A stretch of 64,000 nucleotides of DNA from an uncultured Bacilli bacterium (GTDB taxonomy: Bacteria; Bacillota_I; Bacilli_A; ML615J-28; CAG-313): contig CAKPAZ010000002.1 in NCBI GenBank assembly GCA_934133195.1, positions 1-64,000 of the forward strand. Direction: 5' to 3'. Position 1 is the first letter of the stretch. Each line of letters starts with the position of its first letter. A program made the position numbers and the translations under genes. Below, in pieces: positions 36,018 through 46,295 of this stretch. A model generated the notes under the pieces. The model was not told the origin of the DNA, did not search any database, and was given only the letters and a program-made list of their open reading frames with translations.

Positions 36018-37832
36018 TTATTTTTTAATTGTAATTGCTGGTCTTACACCATATTCTTTTGTTACGATTGAATATCTTTCAACAGTATTAGGTGTAAGTT
36101 GGAAGTTTTCTGTCATTCCTCTAACAATGCTTATACCATTTGCTTTTGAGAATGGTGATCTCAACATCCAATCACAGTTAGCATAGTTAGCGTAAAGTGG
36201 AGACACCTTAATTCCTTTAGCACGTAAATACTCAGTCGCAATTCCTTTTCTGTTTTTATCATTAACATCAAATGATGAACTAAAGCCATATTTTGCGTTT
36301 GTTACATCAGCATAAGATAGTAAGAAAACAAAATCTTCTGTGTCATTAGATGCCATTGGATTACTTGATGCATATGTTGTTGAAGCAGAGTTGTCAACTT
36401 TAGTTTTTACTATTCTTTGTTGTTGAGCTTCACTAAAAGCATTTTTGTAGAACACTTGATTTAACCACTTTCTAATTTGTGAATTTTCATAGTTGTTATC
36501 TTCAGCTTCATTAAACTTATAAACATCTAAAACATATTCACTAAATAGAGTCATTGTGTCATTATCTTCACTAATTACTCTCCATTTAATTGGATCAACA
36601 TTGAAGTAATAATAGCTAACTTCTTTACTTGTTCCAATTGTCATAGTTGGAGTGTTTCTATAATAAGTAAGTCTATCAAATTGATAAATTGCATTAGCAG
36701 GATTAGGTTCTACTTTTACATACTTTTTACCATTATATTCAATTTCTTCAGTTTTAGCATCAGTTGAAAGAGCTTTTAATGCATTGATTGTTTCAGCGTC
36801 AGCAACTACACTTTGAACATAACTTCCGAAGTATATATATTTTTTGCCGTTTTCCACAAAAACTACACCATCTTCAGCTGGTAAGAATTTTGCATATAAA
36901 GTAATATCTTCAGTAGTTCCTTTAGTAATTGTTTCTACTTTATTTATATACTCAGGTTCACGATACCAACCATCAAAACGATATCCATATTTAGTTGGAA
37001 CAGGAAGTGTCAATCCTTTTGAACTATTATATGTAGTAGCAGTTAATCTTTCATTAAAGCCACCATCTAGTTCATAAGTAACATTATATGACCATTCTGC
37101 ATAAAGCGTAATATCTTGATCAGTTCCTAATTTAATTTCTGTAATTAATGAATCTTCGTTAAAATCAGGTGAAGTATACCAACCAGTAAATACCATATTT
37201 TCTTTAGTTGGAGTTGGTAGTTTTACATTATCTAAAATAGTAAATGAAGTAACTAAGTCTTCGCATGTACCGCCATTTAATTCATAGGTAATTGTATGAG
37301 TTGGAGCTTTCCAAGTTGCTGTAAAGACCTTATTTCCAATTTCACCTTTTTCAATTTTAGTAACTGTAGTTCCAGATGCATCTTTCCATCCTTCAAATGT
37401 GCATCCTTCTCTTGTTGGAGTTGGAAGGTCAACTTCTGTTTCTACTGTATAGCTTGTTGGTATTGTTATATTTGCACTAAAGTTTCCACCATTTAATTCA
37501 AAAGTAATTGTATAAAATATCGCAACCTTATTATATTTTGCTGTTACAGTAATATCATCTTGAATATTTTCTATGCTTGGTTCCCATCCAGCAAATACAT
37601 ATCTATAGCCTTTTCCTGGATTTTTACTAGATGTTAATTTTTTAATATCAGGTTGTGTTGCAGTTTTTCCAATAGCAGTTTTTACTTCTGCAATAACAGT
37701 TCCATCATCATTAACAAACTTAACAACTGGGCGTTTAATCTTTGTACTTACAATAATAACAGCAAGTGCTAAGATAAATAGTACTGTACCTATAATTGTT
37801 TTTACAATCATTTTATTTTTACTTTCTTCCAT
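36018..37832 (-). CDS. Membrane-anchored surface protein with InlB-type repeats and DUF6273 domain
   Basis: A 604-aa protein. One N-terminal helix (residues 9-28) anchors it without a cleavage motif. About four Listeria-Bacteroides (InlB B / Flg_new) repeats follow at residues 30-310, each with YTITFELNGG-like starts, GCTFEGW-type centres and an ITLYAEW end. The C-terminal 290 residues match DUF6273: WRVISEDNDTMTLFSEYVLD, NSQIRKWLNQVF, DFVFLLSYADV, then PLYANYANCDWMLRSPF and GVRPAITIKK. The DUF6273 fold resembles lectin/sulfatase-modifying-like surface domains; function is unknown. It is monocistronic with its own promoter. Confidence 0.8.
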   Translation of the reverse strand: MEESKNKMIVKTIIGTVLFILALAVIIVSTKIKRPVVKFVNDDGTVIAEVKTAIGKTATQPDIKKLTSSKNPGKGYRYVFAGWEPSIENIQDDITVTAKYNKVAIFYTITFELNGGNFSANITIPTSYTVETEVDLPTPTREGCTFEGWKDASGTTVTKIEKGEIGNKVFTATWKAPTHTITYELNGGTCEDLVTSFTILDNVKLPTPTKENMVFTGWYTSPDFNEDSLITEIKLGTDQDITLYAEWSYNVTYELDGGFNERLTATTYNSSKGLTLPVPTKYGYRFDGWYREPEYINKVETITKGTTEDITLYAKFLPAEDGVVFVENGKKYIYFGSYVQSVVADAETINALKALSTDAKTEEIEYNGKKYVKVEPNPANAIYQFDRLTYYRNTPTMTIGTSKEVSYYYFNVDPIKWRVISEDNDTMTLFSEYVLDVYKFNEAEDNNYENSQIRKWLNQVFYKNAFSEAQQQRIVKTKVDNSASTTYASSNPMASNDTEDFVFLLSYADVTNAKYGFSSSFDVNDKNRKGIATEYLRAKGIKVSPLYANYANCDWMLRSPFSKANGISIVRGMTENFQLTPNTVERYSIVTKEYGVRPAITIKK

Positions 37833-37872
37833 AGGGACCTCCTAGTCTTTAAAAAAGATTCTTCTTTTACAT

Positions 37873-37901
37873 ATTATATCATTTTTTTTAATCATTTTCA
37901 A
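37873..37901 (-). promoter_or_regulatory. Promoter of the InlB-repeat/DUF6273 gene
   Basis: TTGAAA (37901-37896) and TATAAT (37878-37873), 17-base spacer, on the minus strand. Confidence 0.75.
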
Positions 37902-37943
37902 GTAAATTAGGAATATATATTAAATGTATTTTTGGAGAAAAAG

Positions 37944-37968
37944 AAAAAGTGCTATCTCTAGCACTTTT
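37944..37968 (-). terminator. Intrinsic terminator after rplS
   Basis: AAAAGTGCTA and TAGCACTTTT pair around GAGA and run into TTTCTTTTTC on the minus strand. Confidence 0.9.
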
Positions 37969-37992
37969 AACTTTCCGTTTTTAAAATTAAAA

Positions 37993-38343
37993 TTAGTTAC
38001 GACGTTCTTTGATTCTTGCAGATTTAGCTGATAAACCACGGATGTAGTTAAGTTTAGCACGACGTACACGACCAAGACGTACAACTTCAATTTTAGCAAC
38101 CATTGGTGAATGAACAGGGAAAATTCTTTCAACTCCAACACCAGATGAAATCTTACGAACTGTGTAAGTTTCACTAATGCCACCACCATGACGGCCAATT
38201 ACTAATCCTTCAAAAATTTGGATTCTTTCGCGGTCACCTTCTTTAATCTTTACATGTACTTTTACAGTGTCACCTGGACGGAATTCAGGAACATCGTTTC
38301 TCATGTAAGATTGAGTTACTGCTTTGATTAATTGTTGACTCAT
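37993..38343 (-). CDS. rplS: 50S ribosomal protein L19
   Basis: A 116-aa ribosomal protein at the subunit interface. The family pattern is complete: [28 protein letters not shown], the [13 protein letters not shown] stretch and the RRAKLNYIR end. It stands alone with its own promoter, L19 leader and terminator. In many Firmicutes it directly follows trmD, which here lies 12 kb away. Confidence 0.98.
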   Translation of the reverse strand: MSQQLIKAVTQSYMRNDVPEFRPGDTVKVHVKIKEGDRERIQIFEGLVIGRHGGGISETYTVRKISSGVGVERIFPVHSPMVAKIEVVRLGRVRRAKLNYIRGLSAKSARIKERRN

Positions 38344-38349
38344 ATTATC

Positions 38350-38413
38350 TCTCCTTTATCTTCTGGTATTCATTCATATTCCATATCAACTTGGTTAATA
38401 TCAGCGGAATACC
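38350..38413 (-). ncRNA. Ribosomal protein L19 leader RNA
   Basis: Upstream of rplS the minus strand has GGTATTC (38413-38407) pairing with GAATACC (38371-38365). Inside is an ATATTAACC/GTTGATAT helix. This agrees with the layout of the Firmicute L19 leader, a putative autoregulatory element. A ribosome site AAAGGAG follows the structure. No covariance search could be run. Confidence 0.65.
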
Positions 38414-38428
38414 ATGTATTGCTTTAAT

Positions 38429-38457
38429 ATTATATCACATCTTCTTGTTTTTTGCAA
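38429..38457 (-). promoter_or_regulatory. rplS promoter
   Basis: TTGCAA (38457-38452) and TATAAT (38434-38429), 17-base spacer, on the minus strand, just before the L19 leader. Confidence 0.8.
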
Positions 38458-38484
38458 GAAATATATCTTTTTATTTTTAAGAAG

Positions 38485-38512
38485 AAAGTGTCTCAAATTA
38501 ATGAGACACTTT
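38485..38512 (-). terminator. Intrinsic terminator after the 2517-aa lipoprotein gene
   Basis: AAAGTGTCTCA and TGAGACACTTT form an 11-base-pair stem with a short AT loop and a T-rich tail on the minus strand. Confidence 0.9.
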
Positions 38513-38517
38513 TGTTA

Positions 38518-41500
38518 TTAACGTGCATATACCTTATTGTTCCAAATTCTACTTGCAGGATAACTTCCATCCCATTGTTCCCAAGTAGTTGTACCAGGAA
38601 TAACACTATATAGTTTGATTTCTCTTGTTTCACCATTTAGTTCAACTTTTAATGTATAAGATACAGTTGTTGTTTTTTCTGGTGCATTGATTACTCTACC
38701 AGTGTTATCAATAATTTCAGGATTATGAGATACTAATGAAATCTTAGCATCTTTATAATTAGATCTTACTTCATATTGTAATTCAATCATTTCCATTAGA
38801 CATGGCCAGAAGCTTCCTTCAATTACTGATTGAGGACAGTTTTTACCACACCATGTATTATGTTGTTTAACTCTAGTTGGATCAAGGTTATTTCTAATTA
38901 AGATATCTGCAACAAGCATTGCAGTTCTTTGCCATGTATCATATACATCACCAGAAGTGTTAACGCACATTTCAATACCAATTGAATTACAGTTTCCACC
39001 AAATGCTGAAATGATTCCATAACCAGAATACCATAGTGGTCCTCCAATATAATAATAGCCATCAACAACTTTCCATACAGGACCTAAATGACTGAACATT
39101 GCTTTTGTAGGTTCTTTTGTACCAGTTTTTGGAATAGCAACTGTAGTTGCTTCACCATTTAAACTTAGGAAGTAATCTTCTCCTATTTTAACTATATCAA
39201 AGTCTGGTTTAACGTTTCCTGGAGCTTTTACAGTTGTCTTTATCCAGCTAAATGTATTCTTAGTTCCGTCGGCCGCATGGTATGCAATGTATTTTTCAGG
39301 TACAACACCAAATATTGCATCATTACCTACTGTGTAGTGAATAGAAGTTTCACCTGATGACATTACTTGAGCAATTGATTCAACAGTACCAGTAAGTGTT
39401 GCAGTATCATGGATAGTTACAAATTCAATTGTATCAACATCACGACGATCTTTATGGTTATTTGGATTCTTTTCTGTAGTTTCATAATATGTTTCATTAA
39501 CAACATATTCATCAAATAAGAATCTGTTTACACTTCCATATGTTGGAACAAATACTTTAGTTGTTCCATCATTATATAAGCTTACGTTACCACTTTGTAC
39601 TGTTGAGAAATGACCATTTACTAATAATGATAATAATTTATCAATACTTGTTTCATTTCCTAATGATTTAACAGTAACACCAATTGTTAAGTTAGCTTCC
39701 ATGCCAACAGTCTTAATTAATATTTCTGCATATCCATCTTTTAACGCTGTGATTAAACCAGTTGCAGATACAGAAACAATTTCTGGATTTAATGATTCAA
39801 ATACAAATGTTGCAGAAGCTGCATTCTTACCAAATGCTTTAACATTTAGTTGAAGTGTATCTTCTGGTTTAATTGTTCCATTATATACACCTTCAAAACT
39901 TGCATCAATTGAATCATGTGAATATACAGTTATTTCTCTTTCAACAACAACTAAGTTCATATAATCACGCATGATTATTTTAGCAGTACCAACATTGATG
40001 GCTTTTACTAATCCTGTTGAAGTTACTTGAAGAATATCAGTATTACTTGATTCAAAGTATACAGTTTTGAAATATGCATCACTAGGTTCGATTGAAGCAA
40101 CAATTTGGAATTCTTCATTTGTAAGCATTTCATCTTTGAAAGCATCAATCTTAATGCCAGTTGCTGGATTTAAAGCTTCCCACTTAGCTTTTAGTGTTGT
40201 ATCGCCTTTAAGTTCAGTAATTGATGTGATAAGTTTATCATTTTCATACCAACCTAAGAATTTATAACCAAGTAGTCCTGGTTTAATTAATTCATCATTA
40301 GTTCCTACTTTAACTGTGATTTGGTCACATTCAGGAAGTTCATCAAAGAAACATACTTCTGTAGGATTTGCATTATTAATTGATTCAATAGCTCCACCAA
40401 ATACTACATATTGGCCAACTTTAATTTTATTAGTTATTGGTTTAATATTTATACCATATCCATTGTAGGAATTAGAAATAGTTATTACATATTCTGCACC
40501 TTCAGGCCATGATGATGCACCTGTTTGTAAGAAACTTACAACTTCATATAAGCCAGTTTCTTTATTCTTAGCAATATAAATACGGTCAGAGAAAGTAGCT
40601 TTTGGATCACATGATGCATCAGTAATGAAAATATCAGTTACATATTTACCACCAGTCCAGAATGAACCATCACTATTGTTATAGTTATTAATAGTTACAG
40701 CAATTGGGTTTTCTCCACGATTTTGGTAAAGGCCTTCATTTGAGTATCCACCATTGTATATATATGTAATATTAAAATATTCAACTGCTTCCCAAATAGC
40801 ATAAACTGTTACATCACCTGTTGTTGTTTTAGAAATTGCTGTAATAATTTGACTTCCATCAGGAGTTAAGCTCCATCCAACAAAGCGATAATCTTCTTTT
40901 GTTGGAATTGGAAGAATATATTCTTTTCCTTCTAAATAACGAGTTGATGCAGATACTTCACCACCATCTAATACATAGATGATTTTTGAGTAAATCTTAG
41001 TTTCACCAGATCCACCATCAACTTCTTCTTTTGATGGAACATCTTGAGCATTTTGATATGCATCAGCATATGTTGTAACATTTAGGAAATTCTTATCTAA
41101 TAGAGTAGTTGTACCCCAGTAGTTTTTATCTGCGTTTACTACTACATCTGGGTTTACATTCTTAACAAATAAATCACCACTACAATTTTCACGGATATTG
41201 TAATTGATATTAATCATACAATTATCGCCGTTTAAAACTTTTGCTTCTTCAAATCTAAATAGCATATAACCATTTGTAATTTTATTGAAACGATAGTTAA
41301 TCTTTAGTTCATCATCTTTAGAACCTGAGTAAGTCTTGAATGTTACACCTGCATGGTATTCAGCAAGACCAATGTTATTGTATTTGTTACTTTCAATTGT
41401 ATAGTTACCATAACTATATCTTAAGAACCAAATAACATATTGTTGATATCCATCAAATACGTTATCAGAAATATTGATTTCACCTTTAGTACCAAATGCA

Positions 41501-44500
41501 CCGATATCATCAATTTTGATACCATCATTATATGTTTGATATGGACCATAGAATTCATTATTAGTAATTGTTAGATTTTCAAATTCAGATCCATAAAGTA
41601 TCATTTGACGACCAGTACCTTTGTTTATACGTGAGTATTTAATTACTACATTCTTATATGATACGCCAGTAGCAGGTACAAAGTAGAATGGAGCAGTTTT
41701 AGATCCAGCAACCTTAGAATTATCAAATAAAATATAATTAATTGTTAGATTTTCAATTGAAGTTGATTCAGATCCAACAATACGAGCTTCGCCTGTTAAT
41801 GTAATACCATTAATTTCGACGTTACTTGCTTCAATTATTAAATCTGATGTAAAGATTGCTTCATTTTGTCTTGTATCCTTATTAGGATTAATATCTTTAT
41901 TAGGGCCAATGATAGTTACGCTCTTAGCAATAGTACCACCAGCGTAAGTTCCTGATACAAATTCAATTGTATCACCATCAGTTGCTGCTGCAAGAGCTTC
42001 TTCTAGTGTTTTATATGTTTGGCCTTCGCCTACCATCAATGATGGTTTAATTTCTTTAAATATTGCATATAGAGTAATTTCTCCAGTTGCAGTTTCTGGA
42101 ATAATTGTAATGTATTCATTACCATCTTTTGTTAATGACCAACCTAAGAACTTATATCCATCTTTTGTTGCAGCAATTAATCTTGTTGCATAGCCTGGTA
42201 GATATTTAGTAGGAGCACCTTCAAGAAGGGTTCCACCATCAAGTTCATATTTAATTGCACACATTTTTGTTTCTGCATATGCATCGTCTAATTCCATTGT
42301 TGATTTGAAATCATCTTTTGCAATTTCTGATGCTTTAATATTAGGTGTACCTTGATCAGTGTATGCAAGAGCAGAATAGTTCATACCAAAATAGAAGTTT
42401 TTAGCATTAACACAGAATCTCATTCTTGCAGAAGTATTTAAAATCTTATTATACTTGATAGTTACATGTGGAGTTGAAGTAGTATCAGTAGTTGATTTAC
42501 CTTGTACACTAAATACTGTGTCTTTACAATAGTTAAATGTGTTACCAATATAATTAATTTCAATTGATTCATACTCAGCATGATGAACAGCCATTCCACA
42601 TTCAGCATTAGCTGCACTATCACTATCAAAATTATTATCACGCATTGTGATTTTTGTATTTTCAGCAAGTTTATCTTGACCAACCCAGAAAGTCCAATAG
42701 TTTCCAGCAAAACGATATGCAATGTTATCATTCATATTAATAACACCTGCAGCGTTTCTTAGCCAGAATGCAAAGACATTTTGTGATGTTGGGCAATTGT
42801 TTGTAACATAGTTATGGTTAATTTCTGCACCTGTGATTAAGCCTTGGCTATAAACACAAGAATAATAATTAACTGTAGATTTTAATGTAAATTTATTATA
42901 TTCAACAACTAAATTGTTGATAGCACCAACGAAATGGATTTGACCAATTCCGGCAGCTGATGTTCCAGCTGATGCAGCTGTTCCTTCAATTACGTTATAT
43001 TTAACAACGATAGTATCATTATCACCTTCACCATAAACTGAAGTTGTATTTGTTAATTTAAATCCTAGGATTTTAACATCTTTTACATTTTTAGATATTG
43101 TTATTTTTCCACTAATTATAGCTTCTAATGCTCGTTTATCACTTGTTCCCTCAATTCCACTATTTGGACCAATTAATTGAATTCCATCATAAGCTATAAC
43201 TAAATCTTCACTATAAGTTCCCGCTTTAACATATATTTTAGTATTTGCAGTTGCTGCAAGTAAAGCATCTTTAATTGTTTTATACTCTTCATTAGGGCCA
43301 ACTACAATTTCATCAACAGCGACTACTTCTTCTTTCCATACTGCATAAACTGTTACATCACCTGTTTGTGCAGCAGATATTGATGTAATATATTCAGTAC
43401 TATCTTTTTCAAGAGTCCAACCAAGGAATATATATCCTTCTTTAACAGGAGTTGCTAAAACTAATTCTTTACCTTCTTCATAAGTTGTAGGAACAACATA
43501 TCCTTCTTCAAATTCTCCACCATCAAGTTCAAATGTGATTTTAGAATTTACTACTGGAATTGTATATTCCCATTTTGCATAAAGTACTAAATTACCAGTC
43601 ATACCCTTAGTTATTTTAGTAATTGCGATTGTACATTCTTTATCTAAGAACCAACCTAAGAAATTAACATTAGCTGTTGCAGATGGTAAATCAAATTCAT
43701 CTTCAACTGTATATTTTAGATTAGTTGTAGGAAGTTCAGCTTTAACTTCGGTATTATCTTTTACAATGTATTTTGCAGGAAGTTCATTAAATGCTGCAAT
43801 TGTTGTTCCTTTTACCCATTGATGGAAACGGAATAGAATTTGGATTTTACCAGCTGATGTTGGTGTATATGTGTTATCATATGCTGGGTAACCATTCTTA
43901 ACAGCATTATAGAAATATTGATCCATTGCTTGATATTTTTCACGATATGCATTGCTATTTAAGAAATAACTTTCTGAATGTTCTATTACAGCTTTTCCTT
44001 CACTATCACGTTTAACTGGTTGATAAATGAAGTTAGATACTGTTTTTTCAAAAACATAAATATCAATTGCTTTTAATTCTTCAGCATTACTAAATGAAGT
44101 TGTTTGACCATTCTTAGTTATAGTAACTTTACCATTTTGAACTTGAACATATGTTGAAATGTATTCAGCATTTGTTACAAACCAATTATATAAATCACTA
44201 TAGAATTCATTTACAAATTCATCTTTGCTATTCCATTTTGTTTTAATTATTGTTGTTAAGTTTTTATCATATGTAATTGTGTATTCACAAATTTCATATA
44301 AAGCAGTTACTTCAAGGTCTTGTTTTACATTTACAATTGGCTTATCCCAACCAATAAACTTATATCCAAGACGGGTTGGATCTTTTGGTGCTGCTGCAGC
44401 ACGACCATCTTTAACTACAGTTTCTTTTAATACTTTTCCATCATAATCTTTAAATACAACTTTATGAGTTATATTTGAATCAGGATTACTTGAAGATTCT

Positions 44501-46071
44501 GGTAAATTTAGTTTACTCATTAATTGCCAATCGCATGTTACATAGTCAACACCTTTATCAATCCATTCTTGAACTGTTGGATAGTCAACATATTGAGTAA
44601 ATGTATATGTAGAAATCTTTAATCCTGCTTCTTTGTATTTAGCAAGCCATTCTTCACTGTTTGAATAACTAGCTGTTACATTGATACTTACATCTAAATC
44701 GTATTTTTTACATCTTTCTAAAATTGTATCGCTTTCACATGAGTTTACTAGATATTGACATTCAATATCAGAATAGCCATTTTCTCTTGTCCAGATTAAA
44801 CAGTTATATTGTGAACCTAAGAAAATAGTATCTTCTCGCATTCCTGCTTTTTCAATTTCATCCATTAATGCTTGCATTCTTGATTGATCAGAGTTTGTGA
44901 TACCTGCTGATGATTTAAGTTCAATTACAGCTTTTGCGTTATATTGACGACAAATTTCTAGGTAACGTTCTAATGTACAAAGTTTTGTTGTATAACTATC
45001 TTTAGTTACACTTCCATTTTGAGCAGGGAAACCAGCCTTTCTACTCTTTGTTACTTCAACATCTTTTAATACACTCCATGGTGTTGTTGAAATAGTATAA
45101 TCGCCAAATGTTTCATCATGACTCATTACAAAAACGCCATCAGAAGTTTGTTTTAAGTCACACTCTAATGCTTGATACTTTAAGACTTGTACCGCATATA
45201 AGAATGCTTCTTCAGAATTCATTAAACCATAGTAACTACCAGCATGACCAATGAAAGTTACATCATAGTTCCATACAACCTCAATTGTACGCTTGAATTC
45301 AGCTTTATTACCAGCTTCATCTTCAACTCGATAAATTAGATCATAGAAACCATATGTTTGATTGTCAACTTCACCTTCTACTGTAATTTTAGAAGTTATG
45401 TCACCATCAACATTGTCAACAGCTTTAATACCATCAAGTGGATTAAATGGTTTGTTCCAATTTAAGAAGTTTTTATCTTTAATACCTTCTTCAAGAATAA
45501 ATTCAGGTTTAATTACATCAACTTCTTTTTCAACAGCAATTGTTATTTCTGCTTTTAAGCCATCAACTTCAACACTAATGATTGCAGTTCCAGCACCTAT
45601 TGCTTTAACAATGCCATCTTTTACAGTCGCAACGCTAGGGTCACTTGATGACCATACACAAGTATCGTCAGCTAAGAAGATATCCTTAGGAAGTATCTCT
45701 AACTTAGTTGTTTCTCCCACTTTCAAATAAACGGAATCCGCACTTAGAGATATCTCACGATTATCTTTGATTGTGAAGTGAACAGTTACTTTATTTCCTT
45801 TGACATATTTTACGCCAATTTCAACATCTGTTTCACCTTCTCTAAGAGCAGTTACGATGCCTTTTTCTACGCGTGCGATAGATGGATCTAACACTTTATA
45901 AGAAAAGATTGGATCATCATCATTTACGACTTTTACATCTAGTTTGTAAGTTTCTCCAACTTCTAGAGAAACATCTTTATCCTCAATACTAAGTTCTGCC
46001 GATGTAGTTTGGCAGGCAATAATACCAAGGGTTAGTAGGAATGCTACTAATAACAAAAATCCTTTTTTCAT
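38518..46071 (-). CDS. Giant lipoprotein with GDPD, beta-helix, InlB-repeat, Ig-like and N-acetylmuramoyl-L-alanine amidase domains
   Basis: A 2517-aa lipoprotein with lipobox LGIIAC (Cys20). In order: two BIG2-like Ig domains (about 25-185), an Ig/cadherin-like domain (186-268), a glycerophosphodiester phosphodiesterase barrel (273-535; FIGHAGSYYGLMNSEEAF, LECDLKQTSDGVFVMSHD), InlB-type repeats (540-600 and several later), two parallel beta-helix regions that begin with DUF1565-like TIKDALLAA (923-1235 and 1347-1655), BIG2 domains (1970-2130) and an Amidase_2 domain (2210-2430; VTIHDTATLTG, SIHYTVG, NSIGIEMCVN, KQHNTWCGKNCP). It should sit on the outer membrane face. GDPD suggests glycerol-phosphate polymer or lipid breakdown, while the amidase cuts stem peptides from glycan. 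It is transcribed alone, from a promoter overlapped by a perfect palindrome. Confidence 0.85.
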   Translation of the reverse strand: MKKGFLLLVAFLLTLGIIACQTTSAELSIEDKDVSLEVGETYKLDVKVVNDDDPIFSYKVLDPSIARVEKGIVTALREGETDVEIGVKYVKGNKVTVHFTIKDNREISLSADSVYLKVGETTKLEILPKDIFLADDTCVWSSSDPSVATVKDGIVKAIGAGTAIISVEVDGLKAEITIAVEKEVDVIKPEFILEEGIKDKNFLNWNKPFNPLDGIKAVDNVDGDITSKITVEGEVDNQTYGFYDLIYRVEDEAGNKAEFKRTIEVVWNYDVTFIGHAGSYYGLMNSEEAFLYAVQVLKYQALECDLKQTSDGVFVMSHDETFGDYTISTTPWSVLKDVEVTKSRKAGFPAQNGSVTKDSYTTKLCTLERYLEICRQYNAKAVIELKSSAGITNSDQSRMQALMDEIEKAGMREDTIFLGSQYNCLIWTRENGYSDIECQYLVNSCESDTILERCKKYDLDVSINVTASYSNSEEWLAKYKEAGLKISTYTFTQYVDYPTVQEWIDKGVDYVTCDWQLMSKLNLPESSSNPDSNITHKVVFKDYDGKVLKETVVKDGRAAAAPKDPTRLGYKFIGWDKPIVNVKQDLEVTALYEICEYTITYDKNLTTIIKTKWNSKDEFVNEFYSDLYNWFVTNAEYISTYVQVQNGKVTITKNGQTTSFSNAEELKAIDIYVFEKTVSNFIYQPVKRDSEGKAVIEHSESYFLNSNAYREKYQAMDQYFYNAVKNGYPAYDNTYTPTSAGKIQILFRFHQWVKGTTIAAFNELPAKYIVKDNTEVKAELPTTNLKYTVEDEFDLPSATANVNFLGWFLDKECTIAITKITKGMTGNLVLYAKWEYTIPVVNSKITFELDGGEFEEGYVVPTTYEEGKELVLATPVKEGYIFLGWTLEKDSTEYITSISAAQTGDVTVYAVWKEEVVAVDEIVVGPNEEYKTIKDALLAATANTKIYVKAGTYSEDLVIAYDGIQLIGPNSGIEGTSDKRALEAIISGKITISKNVKDVKILGFKLTNTTSVYGEGDNDTIVVKYNVIEGTAASAGTSAAGIGQIHFVGAINNLVVEYNKFTLKSTVNYYSCVYSQGLITGAEINHNYVTNNCPTSQNVFAFWLRNAAGVINMNDNIAYRFAGNYWTFWVGQDKLAENTKITMRDNNFDSDSAANAECGMAVHHAEYESIEINYIGNTFNYCKDTVFSVQGKSTTDTTSTPHVTIKYNKILNTSARMRFCVNAKNFYFGMNYSALAYTDQGTPNIKASEIAKDDFKSTMELDDAYAETKMCAIKYELDGGTLLEGAPTKYLPGYATRLIAATKDGYKFLGWSLTKDGNEYITIIPETATGEITLYAIFKEIKPSLMVGEGQTYKTLEEALAAATDGDTIEFVSGTYAGGTIAKSVTIIGPNKDINPNKDTRQNEAIFTSDLIIEASNVEINGITLTGEARIVGSESTSIENLTINYILFDNSKVAGSKTAPFYFVPATGVSYKNVVIKYSRINKGTGRQMILYGSEFENLTITNNEFYGPYQTYNDGIKIDDIGAFGTKGEINISDNVFDGYQQYVIWFLRYSYGNYTIESNKYNNIGLAEYHAGVTFKTYSGSKDDELKINYRFNKITNGYMLFRFEEAKVLNGDNCMININYNIRENCSGDLFVKNVNPDVVVNADKNYWGTTTLLDKNFLNVTTYADAYQNAQDVPSKEEVDGGSGETKIYSKIIYVLDGGEVSASTRYLEGKEYILPIPTKEDYRFVGWSLTPDGSQIITAISKTTTGDVTVYAIWEAVEYFNITYIYNGGYSNEGLYQNRGENPIAVTINNYNNSDGSFWTGGKYVTDIFITDASCDPKATFSDRIYIAKNKETGLYEVVSFLQTGASSWPEGAEYVITISNSYNGYGINIKPITNKIKVGQYVVFGGAIESINNANPTEVCFFDELPECDQITVKVGTNDELIKPGLLGYKFLGWYENDKLITSITELKGDTTLKAKWEALNPATGIKIDAFKDEMLTNEEFQIVASIEPSDAYFKTVYFESSNTDILQVTSTGLVKAINVGTAKIIMRDYMNLVVVEREITVYSHDSIDASFEGVYNGTIKPEDTLQLNVKAFGKNAASATFVFESLNPEIVSVSATGLITALKDGYAEILIKTVGMEANLTIGVTVKSLGNETSIDKLLSLLVNGHFSTVQSGNVSLYNDGTTKVFVPTYGSVNRFLFDEYVVNETYYETTEKNPNNHKDRRDVDTIEFVTIHDTATLTGTVESIAQVMSSGETSIHYTVGNDAIFGVVPEKYIAYHAADGTKNTFSWIKTTVKAPGNVKPDFDIVKIGEDYFLSLNGEATTVAIPKTGTKEPTKAMFSHLGPVWKVVDGYYYIGGPLWYSGYGIISAFGGNCNSIGIEMCVNTSGDVYDTWQRTAMLVADILIRNNLDPTRVKQHNTWCGKNCPQSVIEGSFWPCLMEMIELQYEVRSNYKDAKISLVSHNPEIIDNTGRVINAPEKTTTVSYTLKVELNGETREIKLYSVIPGTTTWEQWDGSYPASRIWNNKVYAR

Positions 46072-46094
46072 TACTTACCTCTTTCTCTATTTCA

Positions 46095-46128
46095 AATTTG
46101 TGAAAGCCTTTTCACAAATTAGATTATA
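46095..46128 (-). promoter_or_regulatory. -10 element and perfect palindromic operator of the giant lipoprotein gene
   Basis: TATAAT lies at 46128-46123 (minus). Immediately after it 46120-46095 is a perfect inverted repeat, AATTTGTGAAA and TTTCACAAATT with a four-base centre (AGGC on the minus strand). The core TGAAAAGGCTTTCA matches a cre consensus at 13 of 14 positions, the centre being GG rather than CG. A LacI-family repressor or CcpA binding across the transcription start is likely. No good -35 was found. Confidence 0.7.
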
Positions 46129-46295
46129 TCATATTTGTTTTTTTAAATCCCTTTAAATGATTAAATTTTTCTTAAATTCTTTGGTTATTAATTTTATCAA
46201 ATATAAAAATGGAGGTTTTTATCTTTAAATGTAAAAATGAATTATTTTTTTTTGATTTATGATATGATATATTAAAGATAAAAGGAGTGATATAT

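Noticed and set aside
37296..37496. Cys/Trp-rich 66-codon plus-strand frame
   Set aside because: It is antisense to InlB-type repeats of the surface protein; no start signal.
36018..37832. InlB-type repeats considered as a DNA repeat array
   Set aside because: The repeats are protein-level with diverged DNA, so not a CRISPR or tandem-repeat feature.
37920..38198. Second minus-strand frame overlapping rplS
   Set aside because: It is a shifted frame over L19 with no ribosome site; L19 explains the region.
46140..46290. Possible extra small gene before cvfB
   Set aside because: The gap is AT-rich with only weak promoter-like TATGAT/TATATT elements; no frame with a ribosome site except cvfB itself.
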